A stretch of DNA of 64,000 nucleotides from Parabacteroides goldsteinii (GTDB taxonomy: Bacteria > Bacteroidota > Bacteroidia > Bacteroidales > Tannerellaceae): the NCBI RefSeq assembly GCF_015550595.1, contig NZ_JADNBB010000003.1, positions 1 through 64,000 on the forward strand. The letters run 5' to 3'. Below, piece by piece: positions 32,932 through 41,885 of this stretch. The notes below the pieces were generated by a model. It was not told the DNA's origin and ran no database searches. It saw only the letters and a program-made list of their open reading frames with translations. Made by a program: the position numbers and the translations under genes. Positions within the stretch are counted from its first letter, which is position 1; each line of letters begins with the position of its first letter.

Positions 32932-33597
32932 TTACTGATTTTGTGAGGTTAAAAACTTAACATAACCGTTCAGGCTATTGAATAACATGTGATCTACCCC
33001 CTGGCTGGTAATTGTACCACCGGAAATACCGTCTACATAATCCTGACCGGCAACACTCTTACCCGGCTTAACAATCGCTACGGATTTGAATTCACCGTTT
33101 ACAAACAATTTCTTACCCTTAAATTCATTGCTGAAAGCAGGTTTGGCAATTTCAGCACCCAACCCCGGAGTTTCCCCCTGATGGCTGAAGTCTGTACCAA
33201 AAATTGTATTTTTGTCATTATCAACGGAAAGATATCCCCACAGAGGTCCCCACAAACCAGCACCAGACAAAGCCATGATGTATTTGTTTTGACCATCTAC
33301 ACTGGCTACGAATACCGGATGTTGTTCAGGTGTTGCAGTAAATGCGTCACCTTCTACCTTTTCTCCATTTTCATTCACAAGGAAAGATTCTTTGATCAAT
33401 TCATTGTATTTTGCTTCAGCTTCATTGGCAGGAACAGATACGTTGATTGAACGCAGGATCTGTTGTCTCTTGTCGTTATCTTCATTCTTTTTCTGGAAAC
33501 TTCTCAGCGACTGCGAAGTGAAAGCTAACACAACAGCAACCAGAAGAACCATTACAGAAGCGTATACTACGGTATATACATTACTATCTCTATTCAT
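32932..33597 (-). CDS. nqrC: Na+-NQR subunit C
   Basis: The 221-aa protein has one N-terminal membrane helix (VYASVMVLLVAVVLAFTSQS) and a periplasmic FMN-binding domain. The covalent FMN attachment threonine lies in DGISGGTITSQGVDHML near the C-terminus. It accepts electrons from the NqrD/E iron centre and passes them to NqrB. Between nqrB (22 bp) and nqrD (3 bp). Confidence 0.96.
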   Translation of the reverse strand: MNRDSNVYTVVYASVMVLLVAVVLAFTSQSLRSFQKKNEDNDKRQQILRSINVSVPANEAEAKYNELIKESFLVNENGEKVEGDAFTATPEQHPVFVASVDGQNKYIMALSGAGLWGPLWGYLSVDNDKNTIFGTDFSHQGETPGLGAEIAKPAFSNEFKGKKLFVNGEFKSVAIVKPGKSVAGQDYVDGISGGTITSQGVDHMLFNSLNGYVKFLTSQNQ

Positions 33598-33619
33598 AAT
33601 TCTACTTCTTATTATAATG

Positions 33620-34822
33620 TTACTTCACTGCTCTTTTCAAACGACGTGTGATGTTGCTTTCTACCACATAGTAGTCGATCAGCGGAGCAAATACATTCAT
33701 TAACAGGATAGCAAGCATCATACCTTCAGGATAACCCGGGTTCAGTGCACGGATAATGATAGCCATCGCTCCCACTAAGAATCCATAAATATATTTACCT
33801 GTTTCAGTACGCGCTGATGTTACAGGGTCGGTTGCCATAAACACGGCGCCAAAAGCAAAACCACCCAGGAACAAATGATCGATCGGAGATACACACATTG
33901 CAACTGTAGTACCGATCATATTGAAGATAGCCGCCATCAATGCACCACCTACAAATACAGACAGCATTGTCTTCCAGCTTGCGATCTGAGTATACAGAAG
34001 GATAACAGCACCGATCAGGATAGCCAATACGGATGTTTCACCGATTGAACCCGGAATCAATCCCAGGAACATATCCCATGTAGACAGTGGGTTACCCAAC
34101 ACGTCAACAGTCTGGAATGAACCGATCATGTCTTTACCGGCAATAGAAACCTGCCCCAGCGGAGTAGCTCCGGAGAAACCGTCTACTACTGTTCCTGCAC
34201 CCAGTCCGAATGTATCGGCTGTGCGAACGAATACCTGGTCGCCAGACATGGCAGCCGGATAAGCAAAGAACAGGAATGCACGTGTTACCAATGCAACGTT
34301 AAATACGTTATAACCTGTACCACCGAACACTTCCTTGGCAAAAACAACTGCAAAAGCAGTAGCTACAGCGATCATCCACAGTGGAGTATCGATAGGAACG
34401 ATCATCGGGATCAATATACCGGAAACCAGGAAACCTTCCTGAATTTCTTCTTTTTTCACCTGGGCTACAGCAAATTCGATACCCAGACCTACTACGTACG
34501 AAACAATAATTTTAGGCAGTACAGCCAGGAAACCGAAGATGAATGTCATCAAAAATCCGGGATCAGCACCAACAGCCAGATTGTGTTGATAGCCGACATT
34601 GTACATACCAAAAAGCAAAGCAGGCAACAAAGCGATAATAACCACAGTCATTGTACGCTTAGAATCGATATAGTCGTGAATATGCACGCCTGATTTCGAA
34701 GTGGTGCTCGGAACAAATAAAAATGTTTCAACACCTTCGAATACAGAACGGAACATCGCCAGCTTTCCGCCTTCCTCAAAGTTAGGCTTAATCTTGTCGA
34801 GGTAATTCCTTAACGCTTTCAA
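33620..34822 (-). CDS. nqrB: Na+-NQR subunit B
   Basis: The 400-aa integral membrane subunit is central to Na+ translocation. It has about ten helices, the covalent FMN site DGFSGATPLGQ with the acceptor threonine in SGAT, and riboflavin/quinone-site regions typical of the family. An N-terminal cytoplasmic extension (MKALRNYLDKIKPNFEEGGK) is normal. 22 bp after nqrA. Confidence 0.97.
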   Translation of the reverse strand: MKALRNYLDKIKPNFEEGGKLAMFRSVFEGVETFLFVPSTTSKSGVHIHDYIDSKRTMTVVIIALLPALLFGMYNVGYQHNLAVGADPGFLMTFIFGFLAVLPKIIVSYVVGLGIEFAVAQVKKEEIQEGFLVSGILIPMIVPIDTPLWMIAVATAFAVVFAKEVFGGTGYNVFNVALVTRAFLFFAYPAAMSGDQVFVRTADTFGLGAGTVVDGFSGATPLGQVSIAGKDMIGSFQTVDVLGNPLSTWDMFLGLIPGSIGETSVLAILIGAVILLYTQIASWKTMLSVFVGGALMAAIFNMIGTTVAMCVSPIDHLFLGGFAFGAVFMATDPVTSARTETGKYIYGFLVGAMAIIIRALNPGYPEGMMLAILLMNVFAPLIDYYVVESNITRRLKRAVK

Positions 34823-34844
34823 TGTATTCTAATTTTTTATGTTA

Positions 34845-36194
34845 TTAATTCATTTCCTTGTATAACAGATCCAATCCCTGACGTACGATCTTCTGGATCT
34901 CGATCTTGGAAGTGTCAACAAATTCACAAAGTGCAAAATCTTCCGGGGCAACTTCATAGATACCCAGATTTTCCATTTTATCGATATCGAAAGCGATAAT
35001 AGCTTTCAGCAGGTATTCGGGATAGATGCTCATCGGGAATACTTTTTCGTATTCGTTCGACATGATCATTGCGCGTTTACCTCCTTTGATACGTGCATCG
35101 ATTACATATTCTTTGCTCTTAGGAGCCAACCAGGTAAAGAAAGAATGGCTTACACTGTATTTTCCGAATCCCGGAGTTGCCCAACCGAAGAAGTCATAAG
35201 TTTTGTCTCCTTCAGGGATTACCGTGATCTGATTATCGTAAGCACCCAGATATTCGTCTTTACGAACTTTCGTTCCGGTCAGCACATTTCCGCTGATGAT
35301 ACGAAGATCTTCCTTGCCCTCCAGGATCTTTCCTGCAACCAGACTGTCGATCGTACAACCGGAAATAGTTTTAACGTATCCTCTTTCTGTTGTTTCAGAA
35401 CCTGTGATAGCAACCAAACGGCTGAAATCAGCTACACCTTTGTTGAACAGACGACCGATAACGATCACATCTGCAGGGTTTACCACCCAAACTACTTCGA
35501 GTTTGTTCACCGGTTTGATATGGTTGATCTGTACCCCTACATTACCTGCAGGATGCGGTCCTTCAAACTCTACAGTTTCAACTCCTTTCACATTTACGGA
35601 AGAACCTTTTCTGACACCGACATACACTTTACCTTTGGTAAGTTTTGCCAGTGCATCCAACCCGGTCTGGAAATCAGCTTCCTGTCCTTTCAAAATGAAA
35701 TCGAAATTCGGAGCCAACGGTGCAGAATAGAATGCTGACACGAAAATGTCACGCGGTTCATCTGTCGGCGTTGCTACGATATCGTACGGACGCTGTTTGA
35801 TAAAAGGCCACATACCACCATTGAGCAGGGCTTCTTTTACCTCTTCACTTTTCAGTGAAGACACATTTTTCTTACCGAAATCCTCGTACTCGATCTGCGT
35901 GTCCGGCTTAACAACGATGCTAAGCACTTTACGCTTCTCTCCTCGGTTTACGGCAGTTACTTCACCGCTAACGGGTGAAACGAACTTGATCTCCGGGCGG
36001 TTCTTGTCTATCATCAATACAGAACCGGCTTTGACTTTTTCTCCTACTTTGGCAACAACTTTGGGGGTAATACCGTTATAATAATCGGGGACGATAGCAT
36101 AACTGTCGCTTTTCCCGGTGTTTAACAGTACGTCCGAAGCTTTACCCTTCAGATTAATGTCTAAACCCTTTTTAATCTTAATCACATTTGCCAT
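34845..36194 (-). CDS. nqrA: Na+-NQR subunit A
   Basis: The 449-aa cytoplasmic subunit begins MANVIKIKKGLDINLKGKAS, which fits NqrA starts. An in-frame ATG 144 bp upstream is rejected because the extra residues are not conserved-looking and would overlap the operon promoter. The biotinyl-lipoyl-like barrel (VGEKVKAGSVLMIDKNRPEI), the Rossmann-like middle (HPAGNVGVQINHIKPVN) and the C-terminal SLBB region are all present. First gene of the operon; -7 box TACTTTTG at 36230-36237. Confidence 0.96.
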   Translation of the reverse strand: MANVIKIKKGLDINLKGKASDVLLNTGKSDSYAIVPDYYNGITPKVVAKVGEKVKAGSVLMIDKNRPEIKFVSPVSGEVTAVNRGEKRKVLSIVVKPDTQIEYEDFGKKNVSSLKSEEVKEALLNGGMWPFIKQRPYDIVATPTDEPRDIFVSAFYSAPLAPNFDFILKGQEADFQTGLDALAKLTKGKVYVGVRKGSSVNVKGVETVEFEGPHPAGNVGVQINHIKPVNKLEVVWVVNPADVIVIGRLFNKGVADFSRLVAITGSETTERGYVKTISGCTIDSLVAGKILEGKEDLRIISGNVLTGTKVRKDEYLGAYDNQITVIPEGDKTYDFFGWATPGFGKYSVSHSFFTWLAPKSKEYVIDARIKGGKRAMIMSNEYEKVFPMSIYPEYLLKAIIAFDIDKMENLGIYEVAPEDFALCEFVDTSKIEIQKIVRQGLDLLYKEMN

Positions 36195-36229
36195 GATACA
36201 ACTAAAATTGTTTATATGTAATTTTCCCG

Positions 36230-36237
36230 CAAAAGTA
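36230..36237 (-). promoter_or_regulatory. Candidate -7 box of the nqr operon
   Basis: TACTTTTG on the minus strand fits TAnnTTTG, 36 bp before the NqrA start. No clear -33 TTTG is seen. Confidence 0.5.
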
Positions 36238-36293
36238 CATAAATTTTTATGCTTTAAAGCAGGATTAAAGAAATAATTAGAGAAATAATTCCA

Positions 36294-36301
36294 TAATTTT
36301 G
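36294..36301 (+). promoter_or_regulatory. Candidate -7 box of the T9SS plug gene
   Basis: TAATTTTG matches TAnnTTTG and stands 20 bp before the ATG at 36321; it is divergent from the nqr promoter within about 60 bp. Confidence 0.5.
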
Positions 36302-36320
36302 TACCGTCAAAGAAAGAGAC

Positions 36321-37595
36321 ATGAAAATGAGAGTACATTGTTTATTATTTTTGTTGTTTTGTGCCGCTGTAATGCAGGCCAATGCTCAGCAAACGTACTT
36401 TACCGACGTTAATAGCAAGCTGATAAAAACCCTTCAGGTGAAGGTGGCAGGAGAGTTTATTTCCGAGCCTTATATCGAGTTGAATGGCGACCAGCAGATC
36501 CAGATCAACTTCGATGCGTTGGAACAGGGTGGTGTCCGCTACTCCTATTCTATCATCCATTGTGATGCCAACTGGCAGAAGTCATTCCTCTCTCCCATTC
36601 AATATCTAAATGGTTTTCAGGGACTAACAATAGATGACTTCGCCAATTCCATGAACACGACAACGCAGTACACAAACTACAATCTGCTGTTGCCGAATGA
36701 CGATGTGCAATTCAAAGTTTCGGGGAATTATGCCGTTCAGATCTACAACGAAGACATCCCTGACCAAATAGTCCTCACCGCTTGTTTTTCAGTTGTGGAA
36801 CCGATGGTCGGCATTTCGGCTTCCGTGAGTGGAAATACGGACATCGATACGAACCAGACTCACCAGCAGGTTAGTTTCACGATCAATAATAAAAACTTTC
36901 CGATACCTTATCCGCAAACAGACCTGAAAATACATGTCTATCAAAACAACCGACGCGATAATGCCGTATCAGGGCTTCAACCGACGACTATTCTTGAAAA
37001 TCAAATTGGCTATACAAACAACCGCAGTCTGATTTTCTCTGCCGGAAATGAATACCGCCGTATGGAATTCCTGAGTACAAAATATAACGGGATGCACATA
37101 GAAAGCATATCGTACCACAATCCCTATTATAATGTAGAGTTGATGACCGACCATAAACGATCCGGCCAAACTTATCAGTACGACCAGGATCAGGACGGTC
37201 GTTTCTTCATCCGTTGCAGTAATTGCGACGATCCGGATACGGAAGCGGATTATTGCATAGTACATTTCGCCCTGGCCTGCGATCCTTTCCTCGATGGAAA
37301 TGTTTACCTGAACGGAGAATTATTCCATAACGTACTGGATGAAAAGAGCAAAATGGGATATAATTTTGAAACCCATCAATATGAAAAGGCAGTACTGCTT
37401 AAACAGGGAAGCTACAATTATCAGTATCTTTATGTACCGAATGGCAGTACCGTGGGCGAAACCGGTCCTATTGAAGGAAACTATTACCAAACGGAAAACG
37501 AATATAATATTTATGTTTATTACCGTCCGATGGGGACTCAATATGACCGTTTAATCGGCGTAACGACGGTAAAAAATGCAATGCAGGTATTTTAA
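36321..37595 (+). CDS. Type IX secretion system plug protein (DUF5103)
   Basis: The 424-aa protein starts with a signal peptide (MKMRVHCLLFLLFCAAVMQANA) and belongs to the DUF5103 family, now linked to the plug of the SprA/Sov outer-membrane translocon of the type IX secretion system. Recognisable segments are RYSYSIIHCDANWQKSFLSP near the N-terminus, the central beta domain with CFSVVEPMVGISASVSGNTD, and the C-terminal VYYRPMGTQYDRLIGV. Conserved in Bacteroidales, including species without gliding. No other T9SS gene lies in the window. Single-gene unit with its own terminator. Confidence 0.85.
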   Translation: MKMRVHCLLFLLFCAAVMQANAQQTYFTDVNSKLIKTLQVKVAGEFISEPYIELNGDQQIQINFDALEQGGVRYSYSIIHCDANWQKSFLSPIQYLNGFQGLTIDDFANSMNTTTQYTNYNLLLPNDDVQFKVSGNYAVQIYNEDIPDQIVLTACFSVVEPMVGISASVSGNTDIDTNQTHQQVSFTINNKNFPIPYPQTDLKIHVYQNNRRDNAVSGLQPTTILENQIGYTNNRSLIFSAGNEYRRMEFLSTKYNGMHIESISYHNPYYNVELMTDHKRSGQTYQYDQDQDGRFFIRCSNCDDPDTEADYCIVHFALACDPFLDGNVYLNGELFHNVLDEKSKMGYNFETHQYEKAVLLKQGSYNYQYLYVPNGSTVGETGPIEGNYYQTENEYNIYVYYRPMGTQYDRLIGVTTVKNAMQVF

Positions 37596-37612
37596 AGATA
37601 TATGAAACAAAC

Positions 37613-37650
37613 ATCCCGATATTTCAATGAATAAATATCGGGATATTCCT
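37613..37650 (+). terminator. Terminator of the T9SS plug gene
   Basis: ATCCCGATATTT (37613-37624) and AAATATCGGGAT (37633-37644) form a 12-bp stem followed by a T-rich tail; it can also serve the convergent methyltransferase gene. Confidence 0.88.
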
Positions 37651-37669
37651 TTTATGAAAGCCAATGTGA

Positions 37670-38506
37670 TTATTTCTTCCTTATAATAACTACATCCTGA
37701 AAATCCAGCGGAGAAGCGCCATGAGACCAACTTCCCTGATGTATTGACTCGGCATATAAACCATTCTTTTCCAACAACGAATTCAGATATGATTCATCAA
37801 AAGCGATATTAGCCTCTTTTACCTTTTTATCCATCAAGCTATATCCGTCAAAGGAATGAAGAAACTTAAATTCAATCACATCTTCCTTCATTTGTTGTTT
37901 TATCTCCGGAGTTAACAAGAAGAATGTAGCTAAACATTTTCCATCTTGTTTCATTACCTTGGAAATCTGCCCCAGATAATTATCGACGTCATCCGGCATC
38001 ATATGCGTAAAAACGGAAGTAAGCACGACACAATCAAATGTTTTCTGAGGATAAGGAAATTTAAAGTCCTTAGCCTTATCATCCGTACTTAAATTATAAA
38101 GGTCATTTTTTAAGTCTATGTATAAAAAATGGAAGTTGGGGAAACTAACCGTTATTTTCTTTTTGCACCAATCTATTCCTTTTTTTACAATGTCAAAACC
38201 ATCATACTGCCCATCTGCATTCAGATAACGGGTTAAAGGAACAGCTAAACGTCCGATACCGCAACCCACATCCAGAATTTTGCCAGACGGTTTTAAATCG
38301 GCATACTTAATAACCAGATCGAGCAAATGATCCCCTTGCTTCTTAAAATCACCCGATCCGATAAAAATCATTCCACGCATAGGGGTCATTTTATCCCTTT
38401 TTCCCGTAAGGCCTTCATAAAAATCAATAGGGAGATAGAACAATCTTCTCACCACAAAACGTAAAGAGGGTGAGAAAGCATAATATAGCTTTCTTGCTAT
38501 TTTCAT
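37670..38506 (-). CDS. Class I SAM-dependent methyltransferase
   Basis: The 278-aa protein has the Rossmann methyltransferase core: motif I GKILDVGCGIGRLAVPL, the acidic residue after strand 2 (YDGFDIVKKGIDWCKK), and the post-motif region FDCVVLTSVFTHMMPDDV. The N-terminal 45 residues are basic and helix-like (VRRLFYLPIDFYEGLTGKRD). The acceptor is unknown; similar proteins occur in surface-polysaccharide clusters, but here it stands alone. It has lysine- and isoleucine-rich composition compared with its neighbours, which may hint at later acquisition. Confidence 0.85.
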   Translation of the reverse strand: MKIARKLYYAFSPSLRFVVRRLFYLPIDFYEGLTGKRDKMTPMRGMIFIGSGDFKKQGDHLLDLVIKYADLKPSGKILDVGCGIGRLAVPLTRYLNADGQYDGFDIVKKGIDWCKKKITVSFPNFHFLYIDLKNDLYNLSTDDKAKDFKFPYPQKTFDCVVLTSVFTHMMPDDVDNYLGQISKVMKQDGKCLATFFLLTPEIKQQMKEDVIEFKFLHSFDGYSLMDKKVKEANIAFDESYLNSLLEKNGLYAESIHQGSWSHGASPLDFQDVVIIRKK

Positions 38507-38928
38507 AATATCGTCATTTTAATTTTTTTGTTACAATCATTCTTTAGTAAACGAAGAGTCGATACAAAATATTATATAGAGCAACCGAATATTTACCAGA
38601 ATATCCAATGTGTCAAATTGCTATTTCTGCCTATATATAGATCGGCTGTACCCGACAAATACGCAACAACCATATTTTATCAAATCCTCGCCAGGTTACT
38701 ATATGTCAGATAGCTGCATTATGCAATAACATTACGACAAACCGATATTGGTATTCTGTCTATTATGTCCTTTTATTGCGAAAATAGATAATAATTATAT
38801 TTTTGTCATTCTATTTTAAACCTCTTTAAGAGATCATCTGGAGAATAAAACTGCTCAAAAACATACTATTTAAGCCAAACAATGCATCCAAACACTAGCT
38901 AAGCAACACCTTTTAACACATTTCTCGC

Positions 38929-39000
38929 TTTAAACAAAGCATCATTTTGTTTAAAACGGGAAAACACTCGTTTTAAACGAACTGATAATTCATTTAAAAC
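38929..39000. repeat. Phased TTTAAAC motifs every 21-22 bp
   Basis: TTTAAAC or TTTAAAAC occurs at 38929, 38950, 38972 and 38993 (spacings 21, 22, 21). The first two form the perfect inverted repeat TTTAAACAAA/TTTGTTTAAA around GCATCAT. The motif series lies in a gene-free stretch between the methyltransferase and DUF2007 genes. Two-turn spacing suggests same-face protein contacts. No known element recognised. Confidence 0.6.
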
Positions 39001-39134
39001 AAGTTTGAAAAAAGGATCTGTAGCGATATTTGTTAATTATTGTAACAATATATCTTCTAAAAACGTATTTCTGAAGCTACTCATGGATATTTTCCACCGC
39101 AAACACCCAGCATATTAACACCAAAACGAAGATA

Positions 39135-39192
39135 TTAGCATCATTTTGCTAAAACACCACCATCGACTTAGCAGAGCAACCAGCTTTTAGCA
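39135..39192. repeat. TTAGCA motif cluster upstream of the DUF2007 gene
   Basis: TTAGCA occurs at 39135-39140, 39168-39173 and 39187-39192, with an inverted GCTAA at 39148-39152. The 12-mer AGCATCATTTTG (39137-39148) repeats one found at 38938-38949 within the TTTAAAC series. The cluster lies 70-125 bp before the DUF2007 -7 box. Confidence 0.5.
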
Positions 39193-39260
39193 TACTTGGG
39201 GAGATATATAATATCATCCATCATTTCTTTAGTCGGTTATAAAAAGATGAAATAAAAAAG

Positions 39261-39268
39261 TATCTTTG
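39261..39268 (+). promoter_or_regulatory. Candidate -7 box of the DUF2007-ferredoxin unit
   Basis: TATCTTTG, exact TAnnTTTG match, 31 bp before the ATG at 39299. The -33 region is poor. Confidence 0.55.
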
Positions 39269-39298
39269 TAAGAATAAGAATCCTAAAACGCAATTATC

Positions 39299-39523
39299 AT
39301 GAAAACAGTTTTTTTATCGACATTAGAAAATAGTTTCCAGGCTGGTCTTTTGAAGGATTTACTGATCAATGAAGGTATAGAGTCTTTCTTTAAGAACGAA
39401 AACATATCTAATGTATTGGGGAATATCTCCGGTTTTCAGCTAGAGATATATGTTTTTGAAAAGGATTATGAGAGGGCAAAAGAAATTCTGAAAGAAGCTC
39501 TTCCACAACTAGTGGGAGAATAA
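39299..39523 (+). CDS. DUF2007 domain protein (putative signal-transducing protein)
   Basis: The 74-aa protein matches the small DUF2007 fold: an N-terminal strand (MKTVFLSTLENSFQAGLLKD), a helix ending in LLINEGIESFF, and the C-terminal ELEIYVFEKDYERAKEIL-like segment (here QLEIYVFEKDYERAKEIL). It is called a putative signal-transducing protein in databases without experimental proof; the fold resembles PII-like ligand binders. It is 22 bp upstream of the membrane ferredoxin gene and probably cotranscribed. Confidence 0.85.
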   Translation: MKTVFLSTLENSFQAGLLKDLLINEGIESFFKNENISNVLGNISGFQLEIYVFEKDYERAKEILKEALPQLVGE

Positions 39524-39545
39524 ATGTACAATTTTATAATCCTGA

Positions 39546-40520
39546 ATGAACAGACAATCCCTTTATTCTTCTATTATAGCGGCTTTCTCAATAGCAGTTT
39601 TACTGATTATTGTACAAGTTGTTCCAGCTAAGCCTTTGCTTTTATTAGAACGATTATTCCCTTTAGGCGGTTGGATACAAATTAATATAGCCATCATTTA
39701 TGGAGCACTGCTTTGCTATAAAATGCAGGACAGGAAAGAACGCCCGAAATGGAGAACAAGAGCCTGGCTGCTTTTCTCGATAGTCTTTTTCGGACAGTTG
39801 TTGTTAGGTATACTGGTTAATCCAGTATTCCTCATGACCGGAAAGTTACATTTGCCCGTTCCGGCAGTTATTCTTGCAGGACCATTATACAGGATGGAAG
39901 GATTATTTATGCCTATACTTTTTTTGAGTACATTATTGCTTTCCGGACCGGCATGGTGTAGTCAACTTTGTTATTTCGGGGCATTTGATGCCTGGAGTGC
40001 AAAAGGAAAGACGGATAAAAAACCTTTTCGTTATCATCGCCAGCTACGTTATAGTGTTTTGTTTCTGGTAATTGCAGGAGCAATTATTTTAAGATTGACC
40101 GGGGCTGAAGGTTGGATAGCGACACTTGCAGGAATTGCCGTAGGATTGATCGGACTACTAATTATGCTGTTGTTATCGCGACGATACAGGAAAATGATCC
40201 ATTGCAGCAGCTATTGCCCTATCGGGACGTTAGTCTCATTTATGAAATACCTCTCTCCTTTCCGGGTAAAACTGAATAAAGATTGCACACATTGTATGGC
40301 CTGCTTAAAAGCCTGTAAATATGATGCTTTGCATAAAGAAAATATAGAAAAGGGGAAAATCGGTTATACCTGTACGTATTGCGGCGACTGCCTTTCTACC
40401 TGTAAACACGGCGGATTGGAGTATCGCTTTTTAAGACTGCGTCCGACCACAGCCGAACGCCTTTGGATCATTATTACAGTCGTTTTACATACCTGTTTCC
40501 TGATGATTGCACGCATCTGA
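39546..40520 (+). CDS. Polyferredoxin-type membrane protein (NapH/YccM-like)
   Basis: The 324-aa protein has about five transmembrane segments, a CSQLCYFGAFDAW region and HCSSYCPIGTLVSF (CxxxCP motifs typical of NapH/NosR/RdxA-like proteins), and two 4Fe-4S clusters near the C-terminus (CTHCMACLKACK and CTYCGDCLSTCKHGG), followed by a final membrane helix. Proteins of this type pass electrons across or along the membrane; the partner is not in view. Its last 36 bp overlap the 3' end of the convergent guanine deaminase gene. Confidence 0.87.
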   Translation: MNRQSLYSSIIAAFSIAVLLIIVQVVPAKPLLLLERLFPLGGWIQINIAIIYGALLCYKMQDRKERPKWRTRAWLLFSIVFFGQLLLGILVNPVFLMTGKLHLPVPAVILAGPLYRMEGLFMPILFLSTLLLSGPAWCSQLCYFGAFDAWSAKGKTDKKPFRYHRQLRYSVLFLVIAGAIILRLTGAEGWIATLAGIAVGLIGLLIMLLLSRRYRKMIHCSSYCPIGTLVSFMKYLSPFRVKLNKDCTHCMACLKACKYDALHKENIEKGKIGYTCTYCGDCLSTCKHGGLEYRFLRLRPTTAERLWIIITVVLHTCFLMIARI

Positions 40521-41825
40521 AAGATATACAGGGCGTCCCATCAAATAAGTTGCCGCTATATTACGGTCGTCGCCCAGTGTTTGAAGCCCAAACAGTTTAT
40601 TTTCAAGAGTCCATTTCCCATTACGTTGAAGATATTCTTTCCGTATTTGCTGAGAAGATGTTGCCGTACAATCCACTACAATAAAATCGGCTTCACGGCC
40701 AGGTTCAAAGCTACCTATTTTATCATCCAGCATCAAAGCTTTAGCCGTGCCACGTGTACATTTATATAAAGATTCGAATACAGACATCGAATAACCGTTC
40801 AACTGTTGTATCTTATAAGATTCTGCCATTGTTTTCCAAAGAGAAAAAGATGTTCCCCCACCCACGTCTGTGGCAAGCGTTGTTTGTATGTTTATACGAT
40901 TAGCCTGCTGCATATTAAATAAACCACTTCCAAGAAACAGATTAGATGTCGGACAATGAGCTATGATAGCTCCGGCTTCAGCCATTCGTCGGCATTCGGA
41001 GTCGGAAAGATGAATGCAATGTCCGAATACAGAACGATCCGTCACCAATCCTGCACGTTCATAAACTTCCAGATAATCCTGACATTCAGGTGATAAAGAA
41101 AGAGTAGAGTCTATTTCTCCCTTGTTTTCCGAAAGATGTGTTTGAATATAAGTATCAGGATATTCTTCGTGTAAACGGGCGGCAGTGATCAATTGACCAT
41201 GTGTAGATGTTATTGAAAACCTGGGAGTAATGACATAAAGATTACGCCCTTTCTTATGCCAGGATTCGATAAGTGCACGGCTATCTGTATAACCACTCTC
41301 CTTCGTATCTGTTAATGCCTGAGGGGCATTACGGTCCATCATAACTTTTCCGGTAAGCATCCTCATATTATATTCTGAAGCAACAGAAAAGAGCGCATCT
41401 ACCGAGGTTTTATGAACTGTTGCATAAGCCATACAGCAGGTCGTTCCATTCCTAAATAGTTCGTTAACGAAAAGCCTGGCAACTCTTTCTGCATGCTCTT
41501 GTGATGCAAATGCTTCTTCTGTAGGATATGTATATTGGTTCAGCCAGTCAAGTAACTGTTTTCCATACATACCGATCATTTCCGACTGAGGATAATGGAT
41601 ATGCGAATCGATCAATCCGGGCATCAGTAATTTCCCTGAATAATCTGTCAGATATGCGTTATTATATTTATCTTTGAGCCTATCATATGGCCCCGCTTCC
41701 ATCACTTTTCCTTCCGATACAACCAAGGCTCCGTCCGGATAATAACAATAAAAATCTTCTGTTTTCAGAGGCGAGTCTTTAAAATAAAAGACTTCTCCTT
41801 TAAATATCTGTATTGAATCGTTCAT
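40485..41825 (-). CDS. guaD: Guanine deaminase
   Basis: The 446-aa amidohydrolase would convert guanine to xanthine. Evidence: the metal-binding MPGLIDSHIHYPQSEMIGMY with HxH, LLDWLNQYTYPTEEAF and NGTTCCMAYATVH (characteristic of GuaD rather than other amidohydrolases), TPRFSITSTHGQL, QTHLSENKGEI, the FGHCIHLSD metal histidine, and TDVGGGTSFSLW with the catalytic aspartate. Its 3' end overlaps the convergent ferredoxin gene by 36 bp. Confidence 0.93.
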   Translation of the reverse strand: MNDSIQIFKGEVFYFKDSPLKTEDFYCYYPDGALVVSEGKVMEAGPYDRLKDKYNNAYLTDYSGKLLMPGLIDSHIHYPQSEMIGMYGKQLLDWLNQYTYPTEEAFASQEHAERVARLFVNELFRNGTTCCMAYATVHKTSVDALFSVASEYNMRMLTGKVMMDRNAPQALTDTKESGYTDSRALIESWHKKGRNLYVITPRFSITSTHGQLITAARLHEEYPDTYIQTHLSENKGEIDSTLSLSPECQDYLEVYERAGLVTDRSVFGHCIHLSDSECRRMAEAGAIIAHCPTSNLFLGSGLFNMQQANRINIQTTLATDVGGGTSFSLWKTMAESYKIQQLNGYSMSVFESLYKCTRGTAKALMLDDKIGSFEPGREADFIVVDCTATSSQQIRKEYLQRNGKWTLENKLFGLQTLGDDRNIAATYLMGRPVYLSDACNHQETGM

Positions 41826-41841
41826 TTGTAAAAAGGTGGTG

Positions 41842-41882
41842 ATAGTCCAGGAGTTTCGTTTGAAAACAAAACTCCTGACTAT
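41842..41882 (-). terminator. Terminator of the kinase-DJ-1 unit
   Basis: ATAGTC-AGGAGTTT-GTTT pairs with AAAC-AAACTCCT-GACTAT with single mismatches, at the end of the DJ-1 gene (stop 41886) and before guaD. Confidence 0.75.
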
Positions 41883-41885
41883 ATA

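Noticed and set aside
34845-36338. 497-aa version of NqrA
   Set aside because: The first 48 residues cover the divergent promoter region; NqrA proteins begin at or near MANVIKIKKGLD.
37670-38506. Methyltransferase as part of a mobile island
   Set aside because: No integrase, transposase, tRNA or flanking direct repeats were found; the base composition hint alone is too weak.
38507-38760. 61-aa plus-strand ORF at 38528-38713
   Set aside because: No signal, no conserved pattern and no promoter; treated as non-coding.
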